Assembly: GCA_027014185.1 (NCBI GenBank)
Contig: JALWEK010000040.1
Span: 1 to 15,450, forward strand
Origin: Aquificaceae bacterium
GTDB taxonomy: Bacteria > Aquificota > Aquificia > Aquificales > Aquificaceae
Direction of reading: 5' to 3'
DNA: 15,450 nucleotides
Shown: positions 8,974-15,450 of the stretch, piece after piece
How positions within the stretch are numbered: the stretch's first letter is position 1
Layout: the number at the start of each line of letters is the position of its first letter
Notes under the pieces: model-generated
Seen by the model: only the letters and a program-made list of their open reading frames with translations
What the model was told of the DNA's origin: nothing
Databases searched by the model: none
Position numbers and translations under genes: made by a program

Positions 8974-9522
8974 CTACTGGTCAGACTTCTTTATCTTCAT
9001 GCTCTTGTAAACTTTCTTTATCGCCGAGTCCAGCTCCTTCTCGCCGGGTCTGTATCTCATGAACTTCACGTATTCGAACCAGCTCCTCTCCATGAGAACG
9101 TATGTAACCCCGAGGGCTATCAGGAGGACCGCGTAGCCTATCAAATCCGTGTACTCGAACCTGTGGTCGAACATGGCTATCACGATCTCTCTGACCACGA
9201 AGACTATGCCCGCCTCGAGCATCTGGCGCTTACGGATACGCTTGTACTCTATAACGTCGAGGAAGACCCTGAAGAGCTCTATCAGGACGAAGAAGTTGAG
9301 TATGTTCTTTATAAGGAGCTTGAAGGCCTCCTCGTGCTCAACCCTCAGCTCCCCCTCAACCACGTGTGCGGTGAAGAGCCTCAGGTCGTAGAGGATTATC
9401 CCCACCGCCATTATGAGAGTGAAGATTATGATGGGGACTGTGAGTATTACGAGGAGGTTTACGAAGCTGTTGTAGAAATTGAGGGCCCTTTTCGAAAACC
9501 TGTCCGATAGCAGAAATTTCAT
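8974..9522 (-). CDS. PsiE-like integral membrane protein
   Basis: A 182-residue protein resembling the PsiE (phosphate-starvation-inducible) family, whose biochemical role is not known. Four membrane segments are visible: about 20-45 (FVNLLVILTVPIIIF onward), 72-88 (NILNFFVLIELFRVF), 104-122 (LEAGIVFVVREIVIAMF) and 128-148 (IGYAVLLIALGVTYVLM). The family-like central part has a Glu in the second helix, an FVVREIV helix, and a D/H/R-rich link. The basic C-terminal tail ends KKSDQ. The ATG has no Shine-Dalgarno, with TAAAAT 7 nt upstream. It is divergent from the ompA-like gene across 49 bp and may lead an operon with the VWA and antiporter genes. Confidence 0.75.
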   Translation of the reverse strand: MKFLLSDRFSKRALNFYNSFVNLLVILTVPIIIFTLIMAVGIILYDLRLFTAHVVEGELRVEHEEAFKLLIKNILNFFVLIELFRVFLDVIEYKRIRKRQMLEAGIVFVVREIVIAMFDHRFEYTDLIGYAVLLIALGVTYVLMERSWFEYVKFMRYRPGEKELDSAIKKVYKSMKIKKSDQ

Positions 9523-9529
9523 AGGGAAA

Positions 9530-9535
9530 ATTTTA
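9530..9535 (-). promoter_or_regulatory. -10 box TAAAAT of the psiE-like gene, probably leaderless
   Basis: On the minus strand TAAAAT is followed by TTTCCCT and the ATG at 9522. No Shine-Dalgarno sequence occurs between them. Confidence 0.5.
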
Positions 9536-9558
9536 AAGGAAAACGTAAATTGGTAGAG

Positions 9559-9564
9559 GGAGGG
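9559..9564 (+). promoter_or_regulatory. Shine-Dalgarno GGAGGG of the ompA-like gene
   Basis: GGAGGG within GAGGGAGGG lies 7 nt before the ATG at 9572 and fixes that start. TAAATT at 9545-9550 is a possible -10 box, which would give a leader of about 15 nt. This contrasts with the leaderless-looking gene on the other strand of the same 49-bp spacer. Confidence 0.6.
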
Positions 9565-9571
9565 TGCAGGT

Positions 9572-10510
9572 ATGATAGCGCTCTTTCTTCTTTTGCTGAC
9601 GAGCGTCGCCTTCTCCGATCTGTCGAAGCTACCGGGAAGGGACGTTAAAGGTTCGCAGGATCACCCGGCCGTGGGGAGGGTAGAGGGCTCCAGGATAGCA
9701 GGATACATGGTTAAGGACTACGACGTTCTTAGAGTTCCTACGAAGATAGACTACGGCTGGGGTAGGGTTAGGGAGTTCAGGGAGCTCGAGGGGAAGGTAA
9801 CCAGAATATACTACGTTGCCCCGAGAACACTCAGCCCCGCAGCTGTGCACAGAGCCTATAAGAAAGGTTTGGAATCTAAAGGCTTTGCAGTTCTGTACGA
9901 ATGTGCACCCTGCACGCGCTCGAACGCAACACTCTTTATTGAGCTAATGGACAAGCTCGGCGAGCCGAAATGGGACGCTCTCCCTCCGAGGAGGCTGAAC
10001 TTCCTCCTGATGAGGGGCTCGTATAAAGGGAAGGAAGTTCACGTGGCCCTTTACACTTACACACTCTCAGGTCTGACCCAGATAAAGCTCAGGATCGTGG
10101 AGAGGAAGCCTCTGGATCTTGCACTCAAGGTCGTGAGGGCTGAGGATATAGAGAAGGGTATAAAGGAGAAGGGATCGATCTCCATATACGGGATACATTT
10201 CGATCACGACAGCGCGGTCATAAAGCCCGAATCCGAGAAGACCTTAAAGGAGATAGTGAGATACCTGAAGATGAACCCCAAAGTCAGGCTCTACGTGGTA
10301 GGACACACAGACGGAACGGGAAGTTACGATTACAACCTGAAGCTATCCCTTATGAGAGCCGAGGCTGTGGTCAGAAGGCTCGTCAAAGACTACGGTATAG
10401 ACCCGAAGAGGCTGAAGGCCGTAGGGGTTGGACCCGTTGCTCCTGTGGACACCAACAGGACCCCGGAAGGAAGGGCGAGGAACAGAAGGGTAGAGCTTGT
10501 TGAGATGTGA
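9572..10510 (+). CDS. DUF4892-OmpA family envelope protein
   Basis: A 312-residue exported protein with a hydrophobic N-terminal signal (about 1-15, probable cleavage after AFS) that oddly lacks basic residues. The central region (about 18-185) looks like a DUF4892 domain, with KGSQDHPAVGRVEGS and Cys111/Cys114, which could form a disulfide. The C-terminal OmpA domain (about 203-312) binds peptidoglycan in the family: IHFDHDSAVIKPES, GHTDGTGSYDYN with Asp247, LSLMRAEAV, and ARNRRVEL with Arg305. It should therefore tie the outer membrane to the wall. The stop overlaps the start of the next gene, so the two are probably co-translated. Confidence 0.87.
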   Translation: MIALFLLLLTSVAFSDLSKLPGRDVKGSQDHPAVGRVEGSRIAGYMVKDYDVLRVPTKIDYGWGRVREFRELEGKVTRIYYVAPRTLSPAAVHRAYKKGLESKGFAVLYECAPCTRSNATLFIELMDKLGEPKWDALPPRRLNFLLMRGSYKGKEVHVALYTYTLSGLTQIKLRIVERKPLDLALKVVRAEDIEKGIKEKGSISIYGIHFDHDSAVIKPESEKTLKEIVRYLKMNPKVRLYVVGHTDGTGSYDYNLKLSLMRAEAVVRRLVKDYGIDPKRLKAVGVGPVAPVDTNRTPEGRARNRRVELVEM

Positions 10511-11004
10511 TGGAGGGCTTTTCCAAGGTCTTCAAGAACACAGCTGTTATATACGTGAACTCTAAGGTAGAGTTCCTCCACAGGATCGGGCTCTCAGTCC
10601 GAGTGGATTACGAGAACTCTCTTATAGAGGTTTACAGGGAGGAGGGCAGGGTAATGGAGGGTAGGAGTTCGTCCAGGGGGAAACTTATCAAGGTAAGGTT
10701 CAAGGGAAAGCCCACGCTGGAGGGTTTGTGCGGGCTCCTTTCTCTCAGGCTGGAGAAATCTACGCTGTGCTTCTTCACCATCTCTGAAATCTTCATGGAG
10801 TCTGGAAAGTTTGCAACGATAACCCGGGATGTAAACCTTACCGAGTTTCTCTTCGAGCTCCCGAGTGGGAAGGTTCTTAGGGCTGAGAGGGGAAAGGGTC
10901 GGGAGACTGTGGCTGAGCTAAAACCCGTCAAGAGGTTTGAAGACTTCCTTGATCTCACCCCTGATCTGTGGAAGGTTGTAGATAGGCTTGGGCTAACTCA
11001 CTGA
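10510..11004 (+). CDS. Unrecognised protein coupled to the ompA-like gene
   Basis: A 164-residue protein with no recognised family. It has no signal peptide or membrane helix, mixes short strand-like and helix-like stretches, and has two Cys residues in the middle (GLCGLL and STLCFF). The terminal part (KRFEDFLDLTPDLWKVVDRLGL) is a likely amphipathic helix. The start is ATG at 10510, sharing its A with the ompA-like TGA (TGATG). A GTG at 10507 is the alternative and would add one residue. Its 3' end overlaps the convergent merA by 7 nt. Co-translation suggests an envelope-related job, but nothing in the sequence confirms it. Confidence 0.75.
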   Translation: MEGFSKVFKNTAVIYVNSKVEFLHRIGLSVRVDYENSLIEVYREEGRVMEGRSSSRGKLIKVRFKGKPTLEGLCGLLSLRLEKSTLCFFTISEIFMESGKFATITRDVNLTEFLFELPSGKVLRAERGKGRETVAELKPVKRFEDFLDLTPDLWKVVDRLGLTH

Positions 11005-12632
11005 GCACAGCAGGAGAGCCTGGATACGTCCTTGAAGAATGTCTGAGCACAGAGCTTTACGGACTCGGAGAGGGTAGGATATACGTCAACTATGCCCACT
11101 ATGTCTTCAAGTTTAAGACCCAACTTCAGTATAGGAACCGCCCTGTGGATTATCTCAGCCCCGTGGGGAGCGAGGACGTGAACTCCGAGAACCCTGTGGG
11201 TCTCTTCTTCCACCACCATCTTAACGAGTCCCTCCGTTCTGAAGGCTATGATGGCTCTGGGAACCTTTGAGAACTCCAGAACCCTCGTGTCCACCCTGTA
11301 ACTTCTCTTGCGAGCCTCCTCCTCGGTCAGTCCCACGCTCCCGAGCTCAGGCTCCGTGAATATGGCGTGTGGAATGGAGAGGTAGTCTATCCTCTTCTTA
11401 TTCCCGAGGAGGGCGTTCTCGGCAGCTATTCCTCCCTCAAGTGCCGCGACGGTAACGAGGAGCATCCTGTCTATGCAGTCCCCTGCACCGTATATCTCCG
11501 GGTTCGTGGTCTGCAGAAACTCGTCCACCTTCACAAAGCCCCTCTCGTCCACCCGGACTCCGACCCTATCAAGCCCGAGGTTCTCCGTGTTCGCTCTTCT
11601 TCCCGTCGCCACGAGTAGATGGGTTCCGGCAAGCTCAAAACTCCTTCCGTCCTGAGAGATAGTAAGCTTTATCCTTCCGTTATCCTCTGCCACACTCTCC
11701 ACCTTTGCGGAAGTATATATCTCCATGCCTTCCTTCTCTAAGAGCTCTCTAAGTCTGCTCCTGAGCTCCGGTTCCTCCCCCATCGCTATCTCGGGGAGAG
11801 CCTCTACTACGCTAATCTTTGAGCCGAACCTCAGAAACGCCTGCCCCAGTTCAAGACCTATCGCTCCGCCTCCGATTATAAGCAAGTGCTCGGGGAGTTC
11901 CTCAAGGTCAAATATCGTGTCGCTAGTGAGGTAGGGAACGTCCTCTATTCCCTTTATGGGAGGTACGAAGGGTCTTGAACCGGAGGAAATAAGAGCTCTG
12001 TGGAAGCTCACTTCCCTCTCTCCTACCTTCGCCTTACCCTTTTCCAGGAACTCTGCGTGCCCCTCAACGTACTCTATCTCTGGGTAAGCGTCAAGGACGT
12101 TCCAGTACTTCTCCTTCCTCAGCTCCTTCAGGAGCTCCTCTTTGAGCTCAACTACCTTCCCGAAGTCAAGCTCCCCCTCTCCAAGCCTCACGCTCGGTAT
12201 GGGGTTGGACTTAGGAGCGTAGAGCATGTTTGCGGTCTCTATCAGATACTTGGAGGGTATGCACCCTCTGTTTAGGCACGTCCCTCCTATTACGTTTTCC
12301 TCGGCTATCAAAACCCTATTCGCCCCGAGCTCCACAGCCCTTATCGCTCCTGCAAATCCCGCGGAACCTCCCCCGAGTATGAAGAGGTCATAGACATCTT
12401 CTTTAGGTATGTAAACCTCCGGAGCCTCCTGAAGGGGCTGTGCACCGTAGCCCGAACGCCTCACAGCCTCCACGAGCTTGTTTACGTCCACCTCGCCTTC
12501 TGTCTCCACCTCCGCGTAGCCCTGGGGGAAGTAAACCCTAGCGGACTTAACACCCTCCACGCTCTCAAGAGCCTTCTTTACCGTCTGGGCGCAGTGCTCA
12601 CAGGTCATCCCCGTGATCTTCAACCTAACCAT
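10998..12632 (-). CDS. merA: Mercuric reductase with N-terminal metal-binding domain
   Basis: Reduces Hg(II) to volatile Hg(0) with NADPH in the cytoplasm, the detoxifying step of mercury resistance. 544 residues. One HMA domain (NmerA, about 1-68) has GMTCEHC with Cys11 and Cys14. A pyridine nucleotide-disulfide oxidoreductase core follows: FAD loop ILGGGSAGFAG (85-95), redox pair Cys119/Cys124 in GGTCLNRGCIPSK, NAD(P)H loop IIGGGAIGLELGQAF, and the FAD motif YGAGDC. The mercury-specific C-terminal vicinal pair Cys541-Cys542 (LSCCAQ) and the two Hg-site tyrosines, Tyr176 and Tyr518 by alignment to Tn501 MerA, are present, so it is not a lipoamide dehydrogenase. AGGAGG lies 7 nt before the ATG, over the merP stop. 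Confidence 0.96.
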   Translation of the reverse strand: MVRLKITGMTCEHCAQTVKKALESVEGVKSARVYFPQGYAEVETEGEVDVNKLVEAVRRSGYGAQPLQEAPEVYIPKEDVYDLFILGGGSAGFAGAIRAVELGANRVLIAEENVIGGTCLNRGCIPSKYLIETANMLYAPKSNPIPSVRLGEGELDFGKVVELKEELLKELRKEKYWNVLDAYPEIEYVEGHAEFLEKGKAKVGEREVSFHRALISSGSRPFVPPIKGIEDVPYLTSDTIFDLEELPEHLLIIGGGAIGLELGQAFLRFGSKISVVEALPEIAMGEEPELRSRLRELLEKEGMEIYTSAKVESVAEDNGRIKLTISQDGRSFELAGTHLLVATGRRANTENLGLDRVGVRVDERGFVKVDEFLQTTNPEIYGAGDCIDRMLLVTVAALEGGIAAENALLGNKKRIDYLSIPHAIFTEPELGSVGLTEEEARKRSYRVDTRVLEFSKVPRAIIAFRTEGLVKMVVEEETHRVLGVHVLAPHGAEIIHRAVPILKLGLKLEDIVGIVDVYPTLSESVKLCAQTFFKDVSRLSCCAQ

Positions 12633-12643
12633 CTCTAAACCTC

Positions 12644-12922
12644 CTAAAACTCAGCCTTGCCTATAAGGTTCCCCTTGTAGTTCCCCGCCCTGGATATGGC
12701 TTTGAGAACCTCATCCTCCTTGACGCTGTCTTCCGTTACCACCACCGCTATGTGGTTCTTCAATGATGTCTTGACCCACTTCACACCCTTGGTTTCAGAT
12801 ATAGCCTTCTTAACCGCTATAGGGCAGACCTTGCAGGTCATCCCTTCCACGTCAATCACCAGAACCTTCTCTGCAAAGCTGAAGCTGACCAGAATAAGGG
12901 CAGCGAGCACAGCTCTTCTCAT
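12644..12922 (-). CDS. merP: Periplasmic mercury-binding protein MerP
   Basis: Catches Hg(II) in the periplasm and hands it to MerT. 92 residues: a signal peptide (MRRAVLAALILVSFSFA, cleaved near residue 17) and one HMA fold with the metal loop GMTCKVC (Cys30 and Cys33), the single-domain size expected of MerP. The signal peptide separates it from cytoplasmic copper chaperones such as CopZ. GGAGG lies 7 nt before the ATG and overlaps the merT end. Three nt follow the merT stop and 11 nt precede merA, so the three genes form one transcript. Confidence 0.92.
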   Translation of the reverse strand: MRRAVLAALILVSFSFAEKVLVIDVEGMTCKVCPIAVKKAISETKGVKWVKTSLKNHIAVVVTEDSVKEDEVLKAISRAGNYKGNLIGKAEF

Positions 12923-12925
12923 ATC

Positions 12926-13294
12926 TCAACCTCCGTAAATCTTTTCAAGGACGTAGGGATAAAAAGTTGCGAACACAAGAAGTACGAGGGCAAACCATGT
13001 AACCCCTTTGCTGAGTCTTTGGGTCCAGCCAGGCTCCTCGCAGGCACACTCTACCGCGGGCTTCTTGAGTAGCTTCTCCTTGACCCAGCTCCTAAGGTAG
13101 AGTTTGTAGAGGGAGTATCCGACCGCGATGTAGGCGACTGCCAGGAAGTCCCATCTGTAAGGCTCCAGAGCACTCAGAAAGCTAAGGCTTCCTGCAGAGA
13201 CTCCGAAGACCACGAAAAGGGTTGGGACAACACAGCAGGAGGCGGCAAGTAGGGAGGCAAGGGTCGCCACAAGGCTTCCGAGGAACTCTCTCAT
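12926..13294 (-). CDS. merT: Mercury uptake transporter MerT
   Basis: Inner-membrane carrier that brings Hg(II) from MerP into the cytoplasm for MerA. 122 residues with three hydrophobic segments (about 8-30, 48-65 and 96-116). The vicinal Cys20-Cys21 in SCCVVP of helix 1 and the LEPYR motif (43-47) are hallmarks of MerT. The second metal pair in the cytoplasmic loop appears as Cys83 and Cys85 (ECACEE), closer together than in Tn501 MerT, where the second pair lies further apart in the loop. GGGAGG lies 8 nt before the ATG, and the start is 1 nt after the stop of the CsoR-like gene. Strongly supported by context. Confidence 0.94.
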   Translation of the reverse strand: MREFLGSLVATLASLLAASCCVVPTLFVVFGVSAGSLSFLSALEPYRWDFLAVAYIAVGYSLYKLYLRSWVKEKLLKKPAVECACEEPGWTQRLSKGVTWFALVLLVFATFYPYVLEKIYGG

Positions 13295-13295
13295 A

Positions 13296-13589
13296 TCAGC
13301 AACCTCCCTTTATCAGCTTCTTAACCGCATCTAGGAAATCATCAAGCACCTTCGTGTCCCCCGCCTCAACGCTCGGCTTCACGCAGGACTCTACGTGGTC
13401 CTCAAGAAGCTTCATCGCCACACCGCTGAGGGCTGACTTCACCGCCGATATCTGAATGAGTATCTCGTCACAGCTCCTCTTCTCCCTGACCATCCTCTGG
13501 ATACCCCTTATCTGCCCTTCAATACGTGAGAGTCTTTTGAGAAGTTCCTCCATGCTTTCCTGGGTCAGATAGACGTCGCACCTCTCCAT
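13296..13589 (-). CDS. CsoR/FrmR-family metal-sensing repressor of the mer operon
   Basis: A 97-residue all-helical DNA-binding repressor of the CsoR/RcnR/FrmR family, which leaves DNA when it binds its metal or reactive ligand. The core begins RLSRIEGQIRGIQRMV (19-34). The ligand set is Cys40, His65 and Cys69, the Cys-His-Cys pattern of copper-sensing CsoR, with extra Cys4 and a C-terminal Cys97. It is the first gene of the mer operon, 1 nt before merT, in the place where MerR or ArsR-type regulators are usual. An AGGGGG Shine-Dalgarno lies 7 nt before the ATG and inside the palindromic operator. I infer Hg(II) sensing from context, though copper sensing is the family default. Confidence 0.88.
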   Translation of the reverse strand: MERCDVYLTQESMEELLKRLSRIEGQIRGIQRMVREKRSCDEILIQISAVKSALSGVAMKLLEDHVESCVKPSVEAGDTKVLDDFLDAVKKLIKGGC

Positions 13590-13592
13590 ACC

Positions 13593-13611
13593 TATACCCC
13601 CTATGGGTATA
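13593..13611. promoter_or_regulatory. CsoR-type palindromic operator of the mer operon
   Basis: TATACCC (13593-13599) and GGGTATA (13605-13611) are perfect inverted arms around CCTAT. Read on the minus strand the site is ATACCC-N-G-rich-TAT, the same style as known CsoR operators, with a run of Gs flanked by TAT. It begins at the 3' edge of the proposed -10 box and covers the likely transcription start and the Shine-Dalgarno, so a bound repressor would block initiation. Confidence 0.65.
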
Positions 13612-13638
13612 TAGTAATGCTCGGGATGAAAATTTCAA
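13608..13638 (-). promoter_or_regulatory. Promoter of the csoR-merTPA operon
   Basis: On the minus strand TTGAAA (13638-13633) and TACTAT (13616-13611) are 16 bp apart. TATATA (13613-13608) at 19 bp is an alternative -10. The expected start near 13603 leaves a leader of about 14 nt with an AGGGGG ribosome binding site, unlike the leaderless-looking genes in this window. Confidence 0.5.
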
Positions 13639-13674
13639 CTGCAAGAGTCTCACTTGTCCCCGGAGGCGCTGTGT

Positions 13675-13680
13675 CATAAT
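13675..13680 (+). promoter_or_regulatory. -10 box CATAAT of lepA
   Basis: CATAAT lies 9 nt before the lepA ATG, separated by TTAGAGCTT. A TTGTCC at 13654-13659 is a possible -35 but only 15 bp away. No clear Shine-Dalgarno is present, so the mRNA would have a leader of about 3 nt or none. Confidence 0.45.
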
Positions 13681-13689
13681 TTAGAGCTT

Positions 13690-15450
13690 ATGAGCCTTGA
13701 GAAGGTAAGGAACTTCTCCATAATAGCCCACGTTGACCACGGAAAGTCCACCCTCGCAGACCGCCTCTTAGAGTTTACGGGGGCTGTGAGCGAGAGGGAG
13801 AAGAAGGAACAGCTCCTTGATACTCTGGACATAGAGAGGGAGAGGGGCATAACGATAAAGATGCAGGCTGTCAGGATGTTTTATAAGGCCAAGGATGGGG
13901 AGACCTACAAGCTCCACCTCATAGACACGCCGGGACACGTGGACTTCTCCTACGAGGTTTCCCGTGCGCTCGCCGCCTGTGAGGGGGCGCTCCTCCTCGT
14001 GGACGCGACCCAAGGGATAGAGGCTCAGACGGTTGCAAACTTCTGGAAGGCTGTGGAGCAGGACCTCGTGATAATCCCCGTTATAAACAAGATAGACCTT
14101 CCCGCTGCAGAACCGGAGAGGATAATCAAGCAGATAGAGGAGATCCTCGGGCTACCAAGGGAGGAGGTCATCCTCGCCTCCGCTAAGGAAGGGATAGGCA
14201 TAGAGGAGATCCTTGAGGCGATAGTTGAGAGGATACCTCCGCCCAAGGGTGATCCAAAGGCTCCGCTCAAGGCCCTCATATTTGATTCCTACTACGACCC
14301 ATACCGCGGAGCGGTCGCCTTCGTGAGGGTCCTCGACGGGGAGGTAAAGCCGGGAGACAGGATAAGGCTATTCTCAACGGGCAAGGAGTACGAGGTCACG
14401 GAGGTTGGCGCCCAGACCCCCAAGATGACAAAGTTCGAGAAGCTCGAGGCGGGGGACGTGGGATACATAGCCGCCTCGATAAAGGACGTGAGGGACATAA
14501 GGATCGGGGACACTATAACCCTCGCCAAAAACCCAACAAAGGAACCGGTCCCCGGCTTCAGACCTGCCAAACCTATGGTCTTTGCGGGTATATACCCTAC
14601 CGAGGACACCACCTTCGAGGAGCTAAGAGACGCCCTCGAGAAGTACGCTATAAACGATGCTGCGATAGTCTATGAACCTGAGAGCTCGCCGGCCTTGGGA
14701 ATGGGCTTCAGGGTCGGGTTTCTGGGGCTTCTGCACATGGAGATCGTCCAAGAGAGACTCGAAAGGGAGTACGGTGTGAAGATCATCACCACCGCACCGA
14801 ACGTCATATACAGGGTGAGGAAAAAGCACACCGGCGAGGTCATAGAGGTGAGAAACCCCTCGGAGTTTCCCGACAACCTCGGCCTAGTAGAGAGCGTTGA
14901 GGAGCCCTACGTTCTGGTTACCGTGATCACTCCGAAGGAGTACGTTGGGAGCATAATGCAGCTCTGCCAGGAGAAGAGGGGAGAGCAGAAGAAGTTCTCA
15001 TACCTCGACGAGAATACCGTTATGCTTGAGTACGAACTCCCCCTCTCCGAGGTCATCCTCGACTTCCACGACAAGATAAAGACCCTCTCCAGAGGTTTTG
15101 CTTCTTACGACTACGAGTTCATCGGCTACAAGCCCTCGGACCTGGTCAAGCTCCATATCCTGATAAACAAGAAGCCTGTCGATGCCCTTTCATTCATAGT
15201 TCACAGGGACAAGGCGTACAGGAGGGCAAGGCTTATAGTGGAGAAGCTCAGAGAAACCATCCCCAGACAGCTCTTTGAGATACACATACAGGCGGCGATA
15301 GGGGGAAAGGTGATAGCCTCTGAGAGGATAAAGCCCCTGAGGGCCAACGTTACCGCTAAGTGTTACGGAGGGGACGTCACCAGGAAGAAGAAGCTCCTTG
15401 AGAAGCAGAAGGAGGGCAAGAAGAGGATGAAGCAGTTCGGAAGCGTCTCC
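13690..15450 (+). CDS. lepA: Elongation factor 4 (LepA), 3' end cut by the window
   Basis: A ribosome-associated GTPase that back-translocates or rescues stalled ribosomes. 587 residues are visible and the frame is still open at the window edge. About 10-15 residues are missing compared with the usual 600 or so. The G domain has AHVDHGKST (13-21), RERGITIK (50-57, switch I Thr54), DTPGHVDF (79-86) and NKID (133-136). Domain II, the EF-G-like domains III and V ([26 protein letters not shown] region) and the LepA-specific C-terminal domain ([21 protein letters not shown]) follow in order. The [10 protein letters not shown] and CYGGDVTRK motifs separate it from EF-G. Divergent from the mer operon across 100 bp. 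Identification is secure. Confidence 0.97.
   Translation, partial: MSLEKVRNFSIIAHVDHGKSTLADRLLEFTGAVSEREKKEQLLDTLDIERERGITIKMQAVRMFYKAKDGETYKLHLIDTPGHVDFSYEVSRALAACEGALLLVDATQGIEAQTVANFWKAVEQDLVIIPVINKIDLPAAEPERIIKQIEEILGLPREEVILASAKEGIGIEEILEAIVERIPPPKGDPKAPLKALIFDSYYDPYRGAVAFVRVLDGEVKPGDRIRLFSTGKEYEVTEVGAQTPKMTKFEKLEAGDVGYIAASIKDVRDIRIGDTITLAKNPTKEPVPGFRPAKPMVFAGIYPTEDTTFEELRDALEKYAINDAAIVYEPESSPALGMGFRVGFLGLLHMEIVQERLEREYGVKIITTAPNVIYRVRKKHTGEVIEVRNPSEFPDNLGLVESVEEPYVLVTVITPKEYVGSIMQLCQEKRGEQKKFSYLDENTVMLEYELPLSEVILDFHDKIKTLSRGFASYDYEFIGYKPSDLVKLHILINKKPVDALSFIVHRDKAYRRARLIVEKLRETIPRQLFEIHIQAAIGGKVIASERIKPLRANVTAKCYGGDVTRKKKLLEKQKEGKKRMKQFGSVS

Noticed and set aside
8971..9510. Long plus-strand open frame of 179 codons antisense to the psiE-like gene
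   Set aside because: It is the mirror of the psiE-like gene, lacks a ribosome site or -10 box, and its composition (runs of Tyr, Glu and Val) is typical of an antisense frame. The minus-strand protein has clear membrane helices and a family resemblance.
10998..12632. MerA as a lipoamide dehydrogenase
   Set aside because: The N-terminal GMTCEHC domain, the C-terminal CC pair and the two tyrosines of the mercury site are all present, and merT and merP are adjacent.
10998..13589. mer operon as a transposon
   Set aside because: No transposase, resolvase or terminal inverted repeats are seen on either side, codon use resembles the neighbours, and the flanks are a convergent gene and lepA. Older transfer cannot be excluded.

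Overview
This window looks like chromosomal DNA of a Gram-negative thermophile, most likely an Aquificaceae-type bacterium (Aquifex/Hydrogenivirga/Thermocrinis relatives). The grounds are the style of the housekeeping proteins (PyrG, LpxK, PyrE, LepA rich in Lys, Glu, Arg and Ile), heavy use of AGG/AGA for Arg and ATA for Ile, extreme gene packing, and lipid A (LpxK) and OmpA-type envelope genes. Genus cannot be fixed without a search. Roughly half the bases are G+C, judged by eye.

Layout. Positions 49-1632 (+) encode CTP synthase, overlapping tail to tail with lpxK (-). lpxK and pyrE (+) are divergent across only 17 bp. pyrE meets a VapBC-type toxin-antitoxin pair (-), which is divergent from an EamA-family transporter (+). 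That transporter overlaps tail to tail with a gamma-carbonic-anhydrase-like hexapeptide protein (-). Next, at 5193-5519 (+), is what looks like a broken small gene with an in-frame stop, then a small two-helix membrane protein (-). A minus-strand block at 5828-9522 holds a PsiE-like membrane protein, a 625-aa von Willebrand A protein and a cation/proton antiporter. A DUF4892-OmpA lipoprotein-like/outer-membrane protein and an unrecognised protein follow on the plus strand (9572-11004). A compact four-gene mercury-resistance operon runs on the minus strand at 10998-13589: a CsoR-family regulator, merT, merP and merA. lepA (+) starts at 13690 and runs off the end of the window about a dozen residues short of its usual length.

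How the parts work together. pyrG and pyrE serve pyrimidine nucleotide synthesis. lpxK and the OmpA protein serve the outer membrane. MerT and MerP take Hg(II) in and MerA reduces it, and the repressor-like CsoR homologue with a matching palindrome at its promoter probably makes the operon metal-inducible.

The strongest unexplained pattern is at translation starts. Ten genes that lead their transcripts (pyrG, lpxK, pyrE, vapB, the EamA gene, the gamma-CA gene, the small membrane gene, the VWA gene, the psiE-like gene and lepA) have no Shine-Dalgarno sequence and instead carry a TATAAT-like box ending 6-9 nt before the start codon. That is the expected signature of leaderless mRNA. The ompA-like gene and all four mer genes instead carry clear purine-rich Shine-Dalgarno sequences. 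The most distinctive system is the mercury operon governed by a CsoR-type rather than a MerR-type regulator.
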